NCBI GenBank assembly: GCA_039621445.1
Contig: CP154957.1
Location: forward strand, 35,470,227 to 35,534,226
Reading direction: 5' to 3'
Length of the DNA stretch: 64,000 nucleotides
From: Euglena gracilis
Lineage: Eukaryota; Euglenida; Euglenophyceae; Euglenales
The position numbers and the translations under genes are program-made. This document shows, piece by piece, positions 20,831 through 31,817 of this stretch (positions are counted from its first letter, which is position 1; every line of letters starts with the position of its first letter). Below the pieces are notes generated by a model that was not told the DNA's origin, searched no databases, and saw nothing but the letters and a program-made list of their open reading frames with translations.

Positions 20831-22340
20831 ATGTGGCAGCTTCGGAGCTTCAGTTATGGAAGAAAAGGTATTTGTCACATACTTTGACCCTTGGGTGTCC
20901 TGGTCTCCCTCCTTGAATGGGGGAGGAGGTCAGAAACATCCAACCTCCCCCTCTGGTCAATGAAATCAAGGAGAAGGGGAAGGGGGGCACAAACCCCCCA
21001 AAACCCCCTGGACACTGCTTTGTATTGAAGCCTGCTGGAAGACATCGTTTTCACCAAATGAACCAAAAATGCCCCCCCCCCCCCGGTTTTAAGGGGAGGG
21101 GGGCATAGGTGTGGGGGGCCCTGGGTTCAAAAAAAAAACTTGGTGAAAAGCACCAGATAATTTTTCAGGGTTTTGTCCCCAACAAATCCGCAAAATCATA
21201 TGGAAAATACATGATTTTTCTGGTGCAAATCACTGGGGAAGCCCCCCCCAAAGCACTGTGAGGTTTTTGTATTCAAAAAAAGAGTTGAAAATTTGTCAGA
21301 CCAGAAAAGGTGCATCCTCAGTGGAAATCAGCTGGCGGCCCCGGGTTGTGTGTTTTTTCTAATGGGGGTTCTTCTTTCCAATCTGATTCAGGTTTCGATT
21401 GTCTACTGTTTGAACAGAAATGTTTTTTGTATTGAGAAAAAGGTCTCAGAACCCACAAGATCAGCTTTAAAATTGCCCGTAAGCATTTTCTCTCGGTTTC
21501 ACTTTAGGTGTGCAACTCTGCCTCAGAATGGCAGGTCCAAGTTCCATTCTGAAATCAGTGGCCTGCGGAGTGGCTTACGACTTCCACTTTGCATGAGGCG
21601 CAGAAGCCGTGCGATGAGCTGGACATCTTGTTTCGATGTTTCTTGGAAGCCCTGGGCCCATCTTTTTTCATGCTGGTTCCTATGCTTCCTCTCCTTTTCA
21701 GAGATGTGTCCAGATCGATGAGTTTACATCGCGACTACGCGTGTCGAGGGAACACCACCAGTCACTCACGGGGGAAGTCATCATCGATTACCCATTGTGG
21801 GCTGCATTTTGAAGTTCTTCAGGGTTGAGCCTGCAGGCGGCTGGCACCTTTTTTTTTTATAGACCACAGGCAATGTCCCGGTGGCTAGCCTGACCCCCTC
21901 CCCAAACTAGCTCAGCGGGGTGCCAGGTTGCCAACCACCTTTTTGACCTTCCTCCCCAGCCAGGTCATTCTGGCCCAACCCATTTCCCTCACAATCCTCC
22001 TTTTGCAGCCATTTTCCCATCAGTGGCATGCAATCGATATGGAATCCGGTGTCCTTTTATTTTCTCCCAGGTCCTGTGGGGTGGGTGACTGGTCCCCAGA
22101 AGAAGAGGACAAACAGGGGGGGAAAGAAAGTTCTCGAAGCGAACGTTGTTGAGCATTTCCAGCACCGTTGCGTTCTCCACCCAAAGACGGGTTACAGATG
22201 ATGGGAATACTTTTTTCCTTGCCCCCTGCCACATTCAGGCACTGCCAGGGACCAGGGCCCATGACAGTAATTTGATCATTTGGGGAGAAGGGTTTATCTC
22301 CATAATGACACTGTGCAGCACAGATATGCGCAGACCAGGA
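20831..22340. other. No recognised gene
   Basis: Contains C/G-run stretches near 21,070-21,110, plain intronic-looking sequence and one frame at 21,293-21,721 without recognisable features. It probably separates the repeat-rich left part from the exon-bearing right part. Confidence 0.3.
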
Positions 22341-22349
22341 CAATCGAAG

Positions 22350-22546
22350 CAAAATTGCTGAAGTCACACGAAAGAGAAATGTCCGATGTGTCAGGGCTGA
22401 AACCCAAAAGCACTGACCATGCGCCCCATCCGGCGACGCTGTATGAGGCCACGGCCGGCAAGGCGGACGCAGCGGCGAGGCAGCTGGACGATGCGGTTCG
22501 CAGCTGCCAGCAGGCGATGGGCAAGGTGCAGGCTGAGCTTTCAGGA
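22350..22546 (+). CDS. Exon candidate, coiled coil
   Basis: Reads AAARQLDDAVRSCQQAMGKV then QAELSG, an amphipathic Ala/Gln/Glu helix, before a possible donor (GGA|GTCAGG at 22,547). GC content rises sharply against the flanks. It shares its frame with the next exon candidate. The upstream limit is uncertain; no acceptor was fixed. Confidence 0.45.
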
Positions 22547-22746
22547 GTCAGGCCCCACCCCTGGGAGGGGGCCCCCAAATCACCCAGGTTGAGGGCATTT
22601 GGCCAAAGGTCCCACGAGTCAAGGACTTGCCGAAGACGCTGGCAGCCCAGAAGACGCTCCTTTTTGGGCAAAGTTCTGCCCGCACCAGGCAGGCACGACA
22701 TGGGGAGAGCTGGTTGGAGGCTGCGTTGCTGCCTGGGCAGCAACGC

Positions 22747-22912
22747 AGGGCACACCCCCGGGGATGGTCGAATTCCGCCTGGCCGAGTGGAGCACCTGGA
22801 GCGCCAGCGGCGGGCGCTGCAGCAGTTGGGGGACGAGCACCGGCAACAGTTCTTCACGGAGCTGCTGCTGCTGAAGGAGCACCTGCACGAGGCGCAGGTG
22901 AAGGCCAGGGAG
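22747..22912 (+). CDS. Exon candidate, coiled coil
   Basis: Reads VEHLERQRRALQQLGDEHRQ, then QFFTELLLLKEHLHEAQVKA and RE, ending at GAG|GTGCTT (donor at 22,913). Preceded by AACGCAG. Strong heptad-like spacing of Leu and charged residues. Likely the same protein as the neighbouring exons. Confidence 0.5.
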
Positions 22913-23216
22913 GTGCTTCCCGGCTCGGGCAAAATGGAGCTTCGGACCGTTGTGGCTGCGCCTCCTACAGCACTGCACTGTGGTGTTATGAGGGACGGTT
23001 GCTGTGGGCGGTTGAATTGTGGGAGATGACACTGCAGCCAGCACGGCTGCCACCACAGGCCAGTTTTGGCGGCGCCGTAGCCAGCCAGCCATGGCCGCCA
23101 CCAATGGTGGCGTTGGTGGTCCACAGCCAGCTGCAGCTGCCGGACATTTCCCACGTTCGCCACCACCCACGGTAACCCTCCCATAATGTGATGTGGTGTG
23201 ATTGTAAATGAACTAA

Positions 23217-23290
23217 CCCCCTCCCCCAAATATAAAGCCCCCCTGATTTTGCCGCCCAAACATAAAGCTCCCCCCAGTGTAAATCCCGCC
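23217..23290. mobile_element. Solo end of the C-run ATATAAA family
   Basis: TAACCCCCTCCCCCAAATAT, then AAAGCCCCCCTGATTTTGCC and AAACATAAAGCTCCCCCC match, inverted, the right end of the 35.2-35.7 kb copy. The rest of the element is absent. It lies between two exon candidates, hence within an intron. Confidence 0.55.
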
Positions 23291-23533
23291 AAGGGTGCCA
23301 TTCAGGGTGAAGACACAAAATTTTTGTGTGTATTTCACATTTTCACAATAAATCCTCAATTTTGGGCAAAAACGGCACACTTTTGGTAAAACTTTGAAGT
23401 GCACAACGCAAAATTTTGGCATGGAATACTTTCACTTCGGCCAAAGGCTGGTTCATCCGGCCACGGTGCGCAGCGATTCGGTGAACGCCAATGTGCTGTG
23501 GTTCAACAACAGAGGCTGACCCCCCCCCCCAAA

Positions 23534-23720
23534 GCACGGCCGTGGCCCCGCTGTCCCAGGTCGCCCGGGTGAATGTCGTGCGGCAGGCGGCCCAGATCGT
23601 GGACTTCCTGGACTTCCCCACCCTGGGGCCGGTGGGCGGGACGGTGTCGTCCCATGAGGTGCGGCAGATGGCTTCGGACCTCAGCCGCGCCCGGGAGGAG
23701 CTAGCCAGGGCCCACCGCAG
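23534..23720 (+). CDS. Exon candidate, coiled coil
   Basis: Preceded by a C-run and AAAG. Reads VAPLSQVARVNVVRQAAQIV, DFLDFPTLGPVGG and SHEVRQMASDLSRAREELAR, then AHRR|GTGGAT (donor 23,721). The C-terminal part is a clear helix with heptads. A scaffold or cytoskeletal role is possible but not shown. Confidence 0.5.
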
Positions 23721-23776
23721 GTGGATTGATGCTGATCCGTGTGAATTGTCCCCGCCGATGTTTGGGGGAGTGTCGA

Positions 23777-23955
23777 GCCCTGGGGCTGGAGTTTGAGAAG
23801 CGGAGGGCGGCGGAGCGGGGGGAGTTCATCAGCGCCCTGGAGGTGGAGGTGCAGCGGTTACGGGAAGAAGCGGACTGGTACCGGGCCACGTATGGCACCC
23901 CAGCCCGGGCACAGCGCCACCACCAGCACACCAGCATACTCATTCTGCACACGTG
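23777..23955 (+). CDS. Exon candidate, coiled coil
   Basis: Reads LGLEFEKRRAAERGEFISAL, EVEVQRLREEADWYRATYG, then a His-rich tail and a TGA at 23,954-23,956. It probably continues the preceding exon after a short intron, but I could not fit the phase with GT-AG sites, so boundaries are approximate. Confidence 0.45.
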
Positions 23956-24159
23956 ACAAACAACACAAATCACCACAACACAGCGCGAAATGACACGAAA
24001 CAATACACCCACGCGCACTGTTGCCGTCTCACCCCATGTCAAGTGGGGCATCGTTGGGAGGACGACCCTTGCATGTCAGCCTTTGGCCATGACCGCCCCA
24101 GACCGTTACAAACGAGCTCTGCTTCGTCCTCCTTGGGGGGGCTGAAATGCGCAGGGGGG

Positions 24160-24595
24160 GGGAATGCATTTCGCATTTTTTTTTGCATTTTGCACATTTT
24201 TGCGCATTTTTTCAAATTTTCCAAACATGCGCATTTTTCACGTTTTTCACACATTTTTTTCATTTTTTTTTTCATATCGAATTTCTGCGCATTTGCACCT
24301 TGCATCTGCGCACATGCATTTCTGCGCATTTTTACGTAATTTGCCCAGTTTTTTTGTTGCATTTTTTTTGACCATTTTTGCAATTTTTTTTTGCGATTTC
24401 CGAATGTTTTTTTGAAATTTGCATTTTCCTCATAATTCCATGTTCTTGTAAATTTGGTGACATTTTTGCATGTTTTTTGGGCAATTTTTGCATTTCCGTA
24501 ATTTTGACCCTTTCTGTCAGATTTTGCACATTTGCGCATTTTTTTTGTCCAAAAGTGCGCATATTTGTGCGGTTTTTTTTTCCGAGGCCGCCCCC
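24160..24595. other. Extreme T-rich tract with TTTGCGCATTTT units
   Basis: About 430 bases of plus-strand thymine runs with recurring GCGCATTTTT, followed by a CCACCCACCC microsatellite (about 24,612-24,660) just upstream of the next exon. It could act as a long polypyrimidine tract. The minus strand is open and Lys-rich here only because of composition. Confidence 0.5.
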
Positions 24596-24714
24596 TGAAT
24601 ATGATCCCAAATGAGTCACACCCACCCACCCGCCCACCCACCTGCCCACCCACCCACACACACATACTGCGCTTTGTCCGCGCCTTGTCCTCCTGCTCGG
24701 CCTTGTCCCTGCAG

Positions 24715-24972
24715 CCCAGCGTCGGCGCCAACTCCCCCGACGCCAACGACGACCCACCCCTCTCCCTGCTGGGCTCCAGCGTCAGCGGCTCCAACCCGGC
24801 CTCCCCACGAATGCAGCACACCTTCAGCGCCCGCTTCCGCCCCGCCCCCGACCTGTACGTGAAGACGGTCCAGCGGGAGGCCCTCAACCGGTGGCCCGCG
24901 GCGCCGCAGCGGCCGGCGGACGTGCGGGCCGGGAAGCCCGCGGAGCGGCTGCCGGGCGCCACACACCGGCTG
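24715..24972 (+). CDS. Exon, 86 codons, Ser/Pro-rich
   Basis: The best-defined exon in this part. A pyrimidine tract and CCTTGTCCCTGCAG precede it, and CGGCTG|GTGGGC follows. Both junctions are phase 0, giving 258 nt exactly. It reads PSVGANSPDANDDPPLSLLG, SSVSGSNPASPRMQHTF and DLYVKTVQREALNRWPAAPQ. Disordered and likely phosphorylated Ser-Pro stretch; no domain recognised. Confidence 0.6.
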
Positions 24973-25136
24973 GTGGGCAGGCTTCTTTTTTAAGAAGCCC
25001 TCTGGGGATGGGTAAGTGAGTGGGTGGGTGGGTCCGGGGCCTTCAGCGCCGTACTGAGTGGGTAGGGGGGGGGGGCGGGGATCTTCCAAGGAAGCCTGCT
25101 GGTGGGGGGCGTCGGGGGGCGTCTGGTGGCGGCCCC

Positions 25137-25257
25137 AGCAGGGCCACGGCTGGAGACCCCGAAGAGTCTGCCGGCCCCGACCCCCCAGCCGGCTGCGGAG
25201 GGGGCGAAGGGCAAGGGCCCGGAGACCCGGCGCGACCGGGACAAGGAAAAGGAGAGG
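25137..25257 (+). CDS. Exon candidate, charged linker
   Basis: After GCGGCCCCAG it reads GPRLETPKSLPAPTPQPAAE, GAKGKGPETRRDRDKEKERA and KAQG before a stop or a GC/GT donor near 25,257. The next candidate carries a similar DRDREKAKDSARREKD stretch, suggesting a small internal repeat. Confidence 0.4.
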
Positions 25258-25314
25258 GCAAAGGCCCAGGGCTGACCGGCACAGAGCAGCCCGGCATGCT
25301 CACTGTGCCAGCCC

Positions 25315-25571
25315 AGGGTGGGGGCCAGCTCGAGCTGTCCTCTGGGCTCAGCCCTGCTGTGGACCGGGACCGGGAGAAGGCAAAGGACTCTGCGCGGAGG
25401 GAGAAGGACGATGCCCCGCGGGCGGCCCCCCCGCCCCCCGGTGTCCCAGAGGAGGCGCGGTCCGTGGCTCGGCTGCAGCGGCGGGAGTCCAATGCCGCGC
25501 TGATGGCCCCAAAGGTGGACGCTGGAAGGCCCTCCATCCCCTCCCCAAAGCTGGATTCCGACCGATCATGA
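25315..25571 (+). CDS. Exon candidate with stop, charged C-terminus
   Basis: Reads AVDRDREKAKDSARREKDDA, PPPPGVPEEARSVARLQRRE and SNAALMAPKVDAGRPSIPSP, ending LDSDRS at the TGA (25,569-25,571). It may be the true C-terminus of the coiled-coil gene or run into a later donor. RRESN is a basophilic-kinase-like site by sequence only. Confidence 0.4.
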
Positions 25572-25687
25572 AGGCGCAGGGAATGGGTTCTTTTTGTCAC
25601 CACAACAATGTGAGTCCAACCAGAGGAAAAACACATGTGCTGACTTTTGCTATTCTACTTTCAAATTATTGTCATATTTATAGTGTA

Positions 25688-26062
25688 CCCCCCCCCCCCG
25701 TGTGTCCAACAACAGGAAACTGCTTTCCTCCGACCTGGGGGGGGGTCGGTGGACATGGGGTTGTGACAAAATGGTGTCCTCCGACTGGGTCGTTAGACAA
25801 GGGGTCAAAGCAACGCTGAAGGACACTTGGGAAATCCCCAAACAGATCGATTTTTTTCCTTTTGTCAAAAAGCGCCAAAAAAGGCCATTTTGACAGATTT
25901 TTGCCAAAAAAGTGCCAAAATGGCATTTTGACCAAATTTTGGTATATTTTCCACGCAAAAACCTTTGGTGCAGTGCTTCAGTGCCGGGCCAAAGGTTTGG
26001 CCAAAACTCCGAACAGGTGTCTTCCTGCTGGGGGGGGGGTCGTTGGACATTAAGGGGGGGGG
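25688..26062. mobile_element. C-run element, TGTCCAAC family, copy 1 (375 bp)
   Basis: Starts CCCCCCCCCCCCGTGTGTCC, then AACAACAGGAAACTGC, and ends GGGGGTCGTTGGACATTAAG plus a G-run. TA precedes at 25,686-25,687; the right flank is CA, probably a mutated TA. TCCTCCGAC/GTCGGTGGACA units repeat near both ends. Copy 2 is at 62,933-63,291. Confidence 0.65.
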
Positions 26063-26595
26063 CACGGCGGTCCTAAGCAAATGAAATCGTGCTGGGACTT
26101 CCCATCCCAGCACATTCAATGAAAAATCTGTACAGGAAAAGTGGCCATATTTTGGAAGAAACAATGGGTCCACTTTGGGGACTTTTTCTGGACCATCCTT
26201 GGACCATCACCCATCCACCCAGAACGTTAAAAATGTTTTTGGCTGTTCAATTTTTGACCGCGTTCAAGCCCCAGTTTTCGGTGCTTGGCTGTCCCTTGGG
26301 TCCTGGGGGTAAGGGGAAAAAAATTTCCCGTCGGTATTAAAAAATGTATGCATTGGGGTCATTTCGTCAAGCCACTGACCGCAGGCAACATCTCAACGTC
26401 CCAGACAGCCAGACATCGTGGAGGTCTCTTGGACTATCATTGAAGGCCTTCTCTGATTCTCCTTCAAAAATAATGGCCGATTTCTGACAAAGAAATGGTT
26501 AGGAAAGACCCGAAGTTGTCCTCTCAACGTTCGTCATCTAACCCCATCCGTGGCTACTAACTCCCTGACTGACGATGCTTGGGGTTTCTCATGCA

Positions 26596-26762
26596 GCGCC
26601 TTCATGCGCCACCTCGACTCTGTGGTGGGCGACCTACCCCTGACCGCGTTGACCAGCCCGAAGCAGCCCAGCCCGACCAGGCGAGGGGCGAGGCGGCCCA
26701 CCAAGTCGATCCTGCGGACTGAGGAAGGACCCCGGAGGAGGAAGAAGACCCGGCTGGGGAAA
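26596..26762 (+). CDS. Exon candidate, basic segment
   Basis: Acceptor TTTCTCATGCAG at 26,595 and donor GGGGAAA|GTCACC at 26,763. Reads AFMRHLDSVVGDLPLTALTS, PKQPSPTRRGARRPTKSILR and EEGPRRRKKTRLGK. The Arg/Lys cluster could be a nuclear signal or binding patch. No domain recognised. Confidence 0.5.
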
Positions 26763-26944
26763 GTCACCCTCCACCACGGAGGGCCCTTTGGTTGGTGTTT
26801 GATCCTTTTGTCACTGCCCCCAAACTGGAACAGGTCAACGCGCGTCTCTGAATTCTGAGAACAAGTGGTGTTAATCTCTTTTTTTGCCTTAAAGCTCCCC
26901 CATTGACACCAACCATGTGGAATATCCCCAAGGTCCAGTCATAT

Positions 26945-27246
26945 TGTCAAGGGAAGCGAAGGACAGGGTCACCGTCGTTGAGTTGGACGCGTCCTCCATA
27001 TCCCATCCCTATGAGGTCGCCGGAGCCGCTGGCGCGGCGTTGACACCGAGCCCCACCAAGCCCTCCGTCCTCCTGCCCCTCAGCCCCCGCAGCCCCCGCC
27101 ATGCCCAGAGCCCCCGCGTCGCGGACCGCCTCTCGCCCATCTCGCGGGTTTTGTCCTTGCAGGTGGCGGCGCTGGAGAAGCAGCTGGAGGCGGCGCAGTC
27201 CACGATCCATCGCTTGCGGCAACAGTTGGACGAGCAGAAAGCCGCA
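26945..27246 (+). CDS. Exon candidate, SP-rich then coiled coil
   Basis: Preceded by CCCCAAG. Reads VILSREAKDRVTVVELDASS, a run of Ser-Pro motifs (LSPRSPRHAQSPRVADRLSP) and a helix LQVAALEKQLEAAQSTIHRL RQQLDEQKA before a possible donor GCA|GTCTTT. Typical of a cytoskeletal or centrosomal scaffold; function inferred only. Confidence 0.5.
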
Positions 27247-28377
27247 GTCTTTTTTCCTTTACCAGTTCTTTGTCGAGTTGGTTTTTTTGGAATTTTGGTC
27301 ATCAAGTTTCAAAGAAACACCCGACCCCCCCCCAAAGTTTTCATCCTGATCCCCAGGGCCATCCACTTTTGGGGCCCTCGCACCTTGTGGTTAGCTTTTT
27401 GATACGGCCCGTGCACATTTGCACAATGGACCTTGTGTAACAAATCCTTTTGAAGAGACCACAGTGCTCCTGTCTTGGAAATCCCATTTTCTTGCGATGC
27501 TCGCAGGATACCCCCGCTCTGTTTGTTTTTTTCCCCCTGGGCCATCTGCATCTGAGGATTTTGGACAAATTCAGAAGCGTCCGAAAAAGAGTTGCAATTG
27601 CTGGCTTGCATCTCCCCCCTTTTCCCCATAGCATTGTTCTTTCCACAGGGTGCACCAATCAGAGAAAGGTGCAACTTGATGCATTTCCCCACCTTCAACC
27701 ACAACCCCCCCCCCCCCAGTGGCATTTGTTCCTGGAGGTGCCATGGCAGGTCTCTTTCGACCACTTTGGGTCTGGGGTGCACCTGCCATGAGAAGACACC
27801 CCATTGCACAAGACCCCCCCCGGGGTGCCTGGTGGAAAGAAGCTTGCCTACACCAGTCTACATCTTTCCCAGAGACTCTGGCCTTCCCCAAACAGGGCCC
27901 ATGCCAGCCCAAAACACCAAATTTCGGCCATTCTCTGGGTTTCATCCCCGGAGAATGGTGAAGGTCCCCAAACAGTGGGCCGACGCGTCACCAGCACTTC
28001 AACGACCTCAACCCTTACCCCACGGATGGGGGGGAACCCTTTCCGGTCTTGAAAGTCCCTGTTCCCTGTTCTCTGTGGCGGGGGTGGGTTAAAACGGCGA
28101 GGGCTCGTCTTGGTATCCCAAACCACCCAAAGTCGGGAAACGTGGCCCAGCAAGGAAAGCGGAAGATGTCTCTCCCTGGGGGAGTAGTTCCCGGAAGAGA
28201 AGAAGACTGCCAGTTGAGAGCGGAGACAAGCGGGACGCTTCCAAGGAGTCCACGCCCCCAGAGAACCCCACAGCGGCCCTGACCAGGACCGCCGGAGCCC
28301 ATCCCATCCCCCCTTGGGCGTTGGACAGGTTTGGGGGGGGGTGTAATGCTGCTGTTTGCACATGCCCAGAGGCGCAG

Positions 28378-28472
28378 TGTGGAGGCCAAGAGGTGGCCGT
28401 GGCTGTGATGGAAGCCCTCGCAGCGGAGAATGCCGACCTGAAGTATCGGCTCTCAGACACGGAACGGAGCCC
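28378..28472 (+). CDS. Exon candidate, short coiled coil
   Basis: Acceptor CCAGAGGCGCAG and donor GCCCG|GTGCCG. Reads CGGQEVAVAVMEALAAENAD then LKYRLSDTERSP. Length and composition fit the neighbouring coiled-coil exons. Confidence 0.45.
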
Positions 28473-28724
28473 GGTGCCGTCTCAGGGGCGCTGGGGGCCT
28501 TTTGTGGTTCATTCCTGGCCGCACGATGTTGGTTAATTACCGGTTCTGACCAAAGTGTGCGAATTGCAACTGCGTTCAAAACCGCGGCTTTTTCGCAGCG
28601 TCGCACGGTTTCCCCCTCAACGTCCACTGGCTCCAAGCCAGATCTGTGTCATCCTGGTGGGGCATCCGGTCCGTTCATCTGTCCCTGTAGACCCCCAGCA
28701 TTTATTATCTGGCCATCCCCCACC

Positions 28725-29033
28725 ATCAGGCTGAATTTTAAGGTGGTGCCGACCCCGCCCTGGGCGGGGGCCGCGCATGCCTGGGCAGGCACTCCAAGGT
28801 ACCCAGATCGGACCCCCTGGGGAGGGGGAGGGCACATGGCCAAAAGTGCCTGGGCACTCGGTCAAGGCGCTTCCTTCCGGTGCCGAAGGCGCAAAAAGCC
28901 CAGAAAAGGCCATTTTGGGCACTTTTTTTTGCCCATGACCAGGCAGGCACCAACCTCCCCCCCCCCAGGGGGGGTGTGCCTGCCTGCCCAGGCACTCCTG
29001 GGCACTCTGAGAACCCCCTCCCCCCCCCCCAAC
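28725..29033. mobile_element. Probable C-run element with GCCTGGGCAGGCAC ends
   Basis: GGCATGCCTGGGCAGGCACTCC near 28,776 is mirrored by GCCTGCCCAGGCACTCCTGG near 28,982, with C/G runs outside. A TGCC-GAA-GGCG triloop hairpin lies in the middle. Exact termini not fixed. Confidence 0.4.
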
Positions 29034-29143
29034 GTTGGTCAGTTTTACCATACCCACCGTCCTTTCAAGCCTGGAGCGTTCACCCCCCCTGCCTTTTTGC
29101 CGCCAATGGCATCAACCACCCCCCTCTTCCGTCCACTGCCCAG

Positions 29144-29374
29144 GGAACACCGACAGCGAATCCACAAGTGGGAGGAGCTCTACAAGGAGGAGCTTGAACG
29201 ACAGCCTGGACTGGATGGCCCCCACCCGGGCGAGCCACCCGCGAGGGGGCCAGACTCCCATTTGCCACGACGGGTCCCGGGGGCGGCCCCCGCCGCTGGC
29301 TCTGCCTCCGCCTCGACCGCCGCCTCCACCCTGCACAGCAGCACCGCTGTTGCCGGCCATGCGAGCTCCCCCAA
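29144..29374 (+). CDS. Exon candidate, helical then low complexity
   Basis: Acceptor TCCACTGCCCAG (29,143). Reads EHRQRIHKWEELYKEELERQ, PGLDGPHPGEPPARG, then an Ala/Ser-rich tail to a donor CCCAA|GTCGTC. No domain recognised. Confidence 0.5.
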
Positions 29375-29634
29375 GTCGTCTGTGGTGGCCTGGCGATGGC
29401 TGGCATTGTTGGTGCGGTTTTGTTTTGAACAAGGAGCACCAGGTGGAGCAGTCCTTGAGGGACGGGATTTTTTTTTGAAAAAGGACAGGACCAACCCTTA
29501 AGGACTGCACCTGGGCCAGAGGGCCGGCCAACATCCGGACTGGGGCTCTAACTGGACCGAAAATGAAGAGGCATTTTTTTCATTGTTTCTATTGGATGGG
29601 CGATGGTCCCAAACAAGCTTCTTTTTAAGTCACC

Positions 29635-29895
29635 TGACCCCCCCCCCCCCCCCGGGGGAGGGGGGTGGGGGGGTGGGGCCGGGCCGGGCCTCCCCCCCTG
29701 GGGGGGGGTCCCGCGCCGGAGGCGCTGGGTATACCTTTTCGGCGCGAAGCGCCGAAAATTTTTGAAAATTGCCTTTAGCGGGCCCGATTTTGGGGGGGGG
29801 GCCACCCCCCCCCCCCCCCCCCCCCCCCCCGGGGGGTGGGGTCCCGCGCCACCCTGGGTGGGTGGGGGGGACCCCCCCCTCCCCCCCCGGGGTCT
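29635..29895. mobile_element. C/G-run element with GGCGCGAAGCGCC hairpin
   Basis: C/G homopolymer blocks at both ends (about 29,637-29,712 and 29,800-29,895) with GGTCCCGCGCC inverted inside. The middle carries TTTTCGGCGC-GAA-GCGCCGAAAA. Sequence accuracy in the homopolymers is doubtful. Confidence 0.45.
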
Positions 29896-30040
29896 TAAAA
29901 AGAAGCCTGGTCCCAAAATGCCGAAAATCTATTTTTTTCTTCAACGTATATGTGTGTGAATTTGCCTTTGTGACATATTTCTCAAGAAACTGACCTTCAT
30001 TGCTATGCCACCGCCAGCGATGGACAGCTGTGCTGCAGCC

Positions 30041-30140
30041 TGAGACTATGGGGCTGAGGGAGGAGGAAGCTGCCTCTGCGGACGAAGCAAATGGGCCTGA
30101 GATGGCATCTGAGTCCCCTGGCCAGGATGCTGAACCATGA
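30041..30140 (+). CDS. Possible 3'-terminal exon, acidic C-terminus
   Basis: After CTGTGCTGCAG it reads PETMGLREEEAASADEANGP then EMASESPGQDAEP and TGA at 30,138-30,140. The next ~100 bases contain AATAAAC (about 30,220) and TGTATGTATGTACATG, which would fit a 3' untranslated region with a polyadenylation site. Moderate at best. Confidence 0.35.
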
Positions 30141-30435
30141 CCAGGCCTTGAAGGAGAAGCTGGACTTAACTTGAACCATATGTATCTGATGGAAAACACA
30201 AAAAGTGTCAATTCAAAAATGAATAAACAGATGTATGTATGTACATGTATTTGTACATATATACAGTCTATACATGGATATAATATTATCATATATATTA
30301 TAACGTGTATATAAATATTATTGTTATTCTGTTAGATTATTATGTATTTATCTTTTTATGATTATTGTAATTATATTATTTCTTTGCATTTTCTGTCGCT
30401 TTTTTTCATATTCTGGCTCAGAATGGAGGTGGTTA

Positions 30436-30873
30436 AACCCCCCCCCAAATAATACCCCCCCCAAATAATACCCCCCCCCCAAATAATACCCCCCCCCCAA
30501 ATAATACCCCCCCCCCCCTTGGGGTCCGACTTCGGCCGCCGAAATAATACCCCCCCCCCCTGTTCCGGGCCGAAGGCCCGGATTTTTGACCTGAAAAAGT
30601 CAGTAAAAACCACAATCTCTGACAACAAATTACGAAAAAAAATCAATTTTTCTGGCTCATCTGACCTCCATAAAATGGTAAATTTCACAAGAAAGTGCAA
30701 AAAATGACCCCAAAGGGGGTTTTTGGGCGCTATTTTGGGTTTTACGGGACTTCGAAAAATTTCGAAAATTTTGGAAAAATAATACCCCCCCCCCAAATAA
30801 TACCCCCCCCCTCGGGCCGGGACTTCGGGCGAAAAAATAATACCCCGGGGGGGTATTATTTGGGGGGGGGGTT
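30436..30873. mobile_element. C-run element, ATAATACC family, copy 1 (438 bp)
   Basis: Begins AACCCCCCCCCAAATAATAC and ends GTATTATTTGGGGGGGGGGT T, flanked by TA at 30,434-30,435 and 30,874-30,875. Five left-side repeats of CCCCAAATAATACC and a TCCGGGCC-GAA-GGCCCGGA hairpin. The interior has no gene. Copy 2 is at 41,704-43,118. Confidence 0.85.
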
Positions 30874-31725
30874 TAGTTTTTTCCTTTCATTTTTCGAAAC
30901 ACCTTTTTTTCCCTTTATCTTTTGGGGGTTCTGCCTCACATGTCACTTCGGAACTTATTTGCTGACTTGTTGCGTGACAACTTCCTTGATGCATCTCCCT
31001 AATATCTCATCCACCAAGAGTATCTGGAATTTTTGGAATTTAGAATATCTTATCTACCAAGTTGTATCATTATCTATGTATGTCTGTCGATCTTGTAACC
31101 CTTCGCAAGTGGAGGGAATTTACCCCCAAGCACAGTCAGATGGGAATTTTGGCATCAGATTTTGTGCTTAATGTTTTTTTTAGAGGTTACAAACATTTTT
31201 ATTATCAGCTAACAGGCTGATGATACCACAAATCATACTGGTGTGTGATGGCAACTCATAAGATGTTGGTCCAACGTCACAAGGCTTCAAATTGAGGTCG
31301 ATCTTATTCTGACCACACCAGCGATTTTCGTGCTTCCCCCATAATTTCCTTCCAATCCTGGAAAGTCTGAAGCATTGTGGCCATAAAATAAACGGGGCAG
31401 CCAGAAGCCTGCGTTTTCTGATTCTCAGCAGATTTTCCATGTTAGCAGGAAAAAATGACTTCGAAAGTATAGAGCAAAAATAATTTGGAACTGAGAAAAT
31501 GCAAGAATTTCCAAAAAATTAGCCCTCATCACCGTTCTCATGCCCCAAACTACCTGGAAAACCTGGAACTACCTGGGAGGCAGACGGAGGCAAGTCGTTC
31601 CACCAGCGCTTTGTATTCCTGAAACATATTCCTGAAACAACAACAACCGATGGTCGGGACTGACGGCCAAAGCCTGCCCCTCACCGGGGGCAGCCAGCCC
31701 TCCGGCATGGCCCCTGCTGCCAATG

Positions 31726-31817
31726 CCGCTGCCACCGGAGTACTGCAAGGCGTGCGGCAAACTGACGGAGAAGTGCCAGAGGCTGGCACAGGGCGCTGAG
31801 AAGCTGAAGGCCAGGCT
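31726..31817 (+). CDS. Exon candidate, Cys-containing helix
   Basis: Reads PPEYCKACGKLTEKCQRLAQ then GAEKLKARL before CTT|GTCCCT. The CxxC...C arrangement is probably incidental. Boundaries approximate. Confidence 0.35.

Noticed and set aside
22294-23301. Long minus-strand frame (335 codons) opposite the coiled-coil exons
   Set aside because: It is the GC-driven mirror of plus-strand exons; the plus frames have helical periodicity and splice sites, the minus product is Cys/Ser/Pro-rich without pattern.
24039-24962. 307-codon minus frame, Lys/Cys-rich in the middle
   Set aside because: Openness comes from the T-rich plus strand lacking stop complements; half of it overlaps the well-defined exon at 24,715-24,972.
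25043-25636. 197-codon minus frame, Ser/Pro-rich
   Set aside because: Shadow of the charged plus-strand exons.
27848-28636. 262-codon minus frame
   Set aside because: No domain, poor composition, and it crosses likely repeat and exon boundaries on the other strand.
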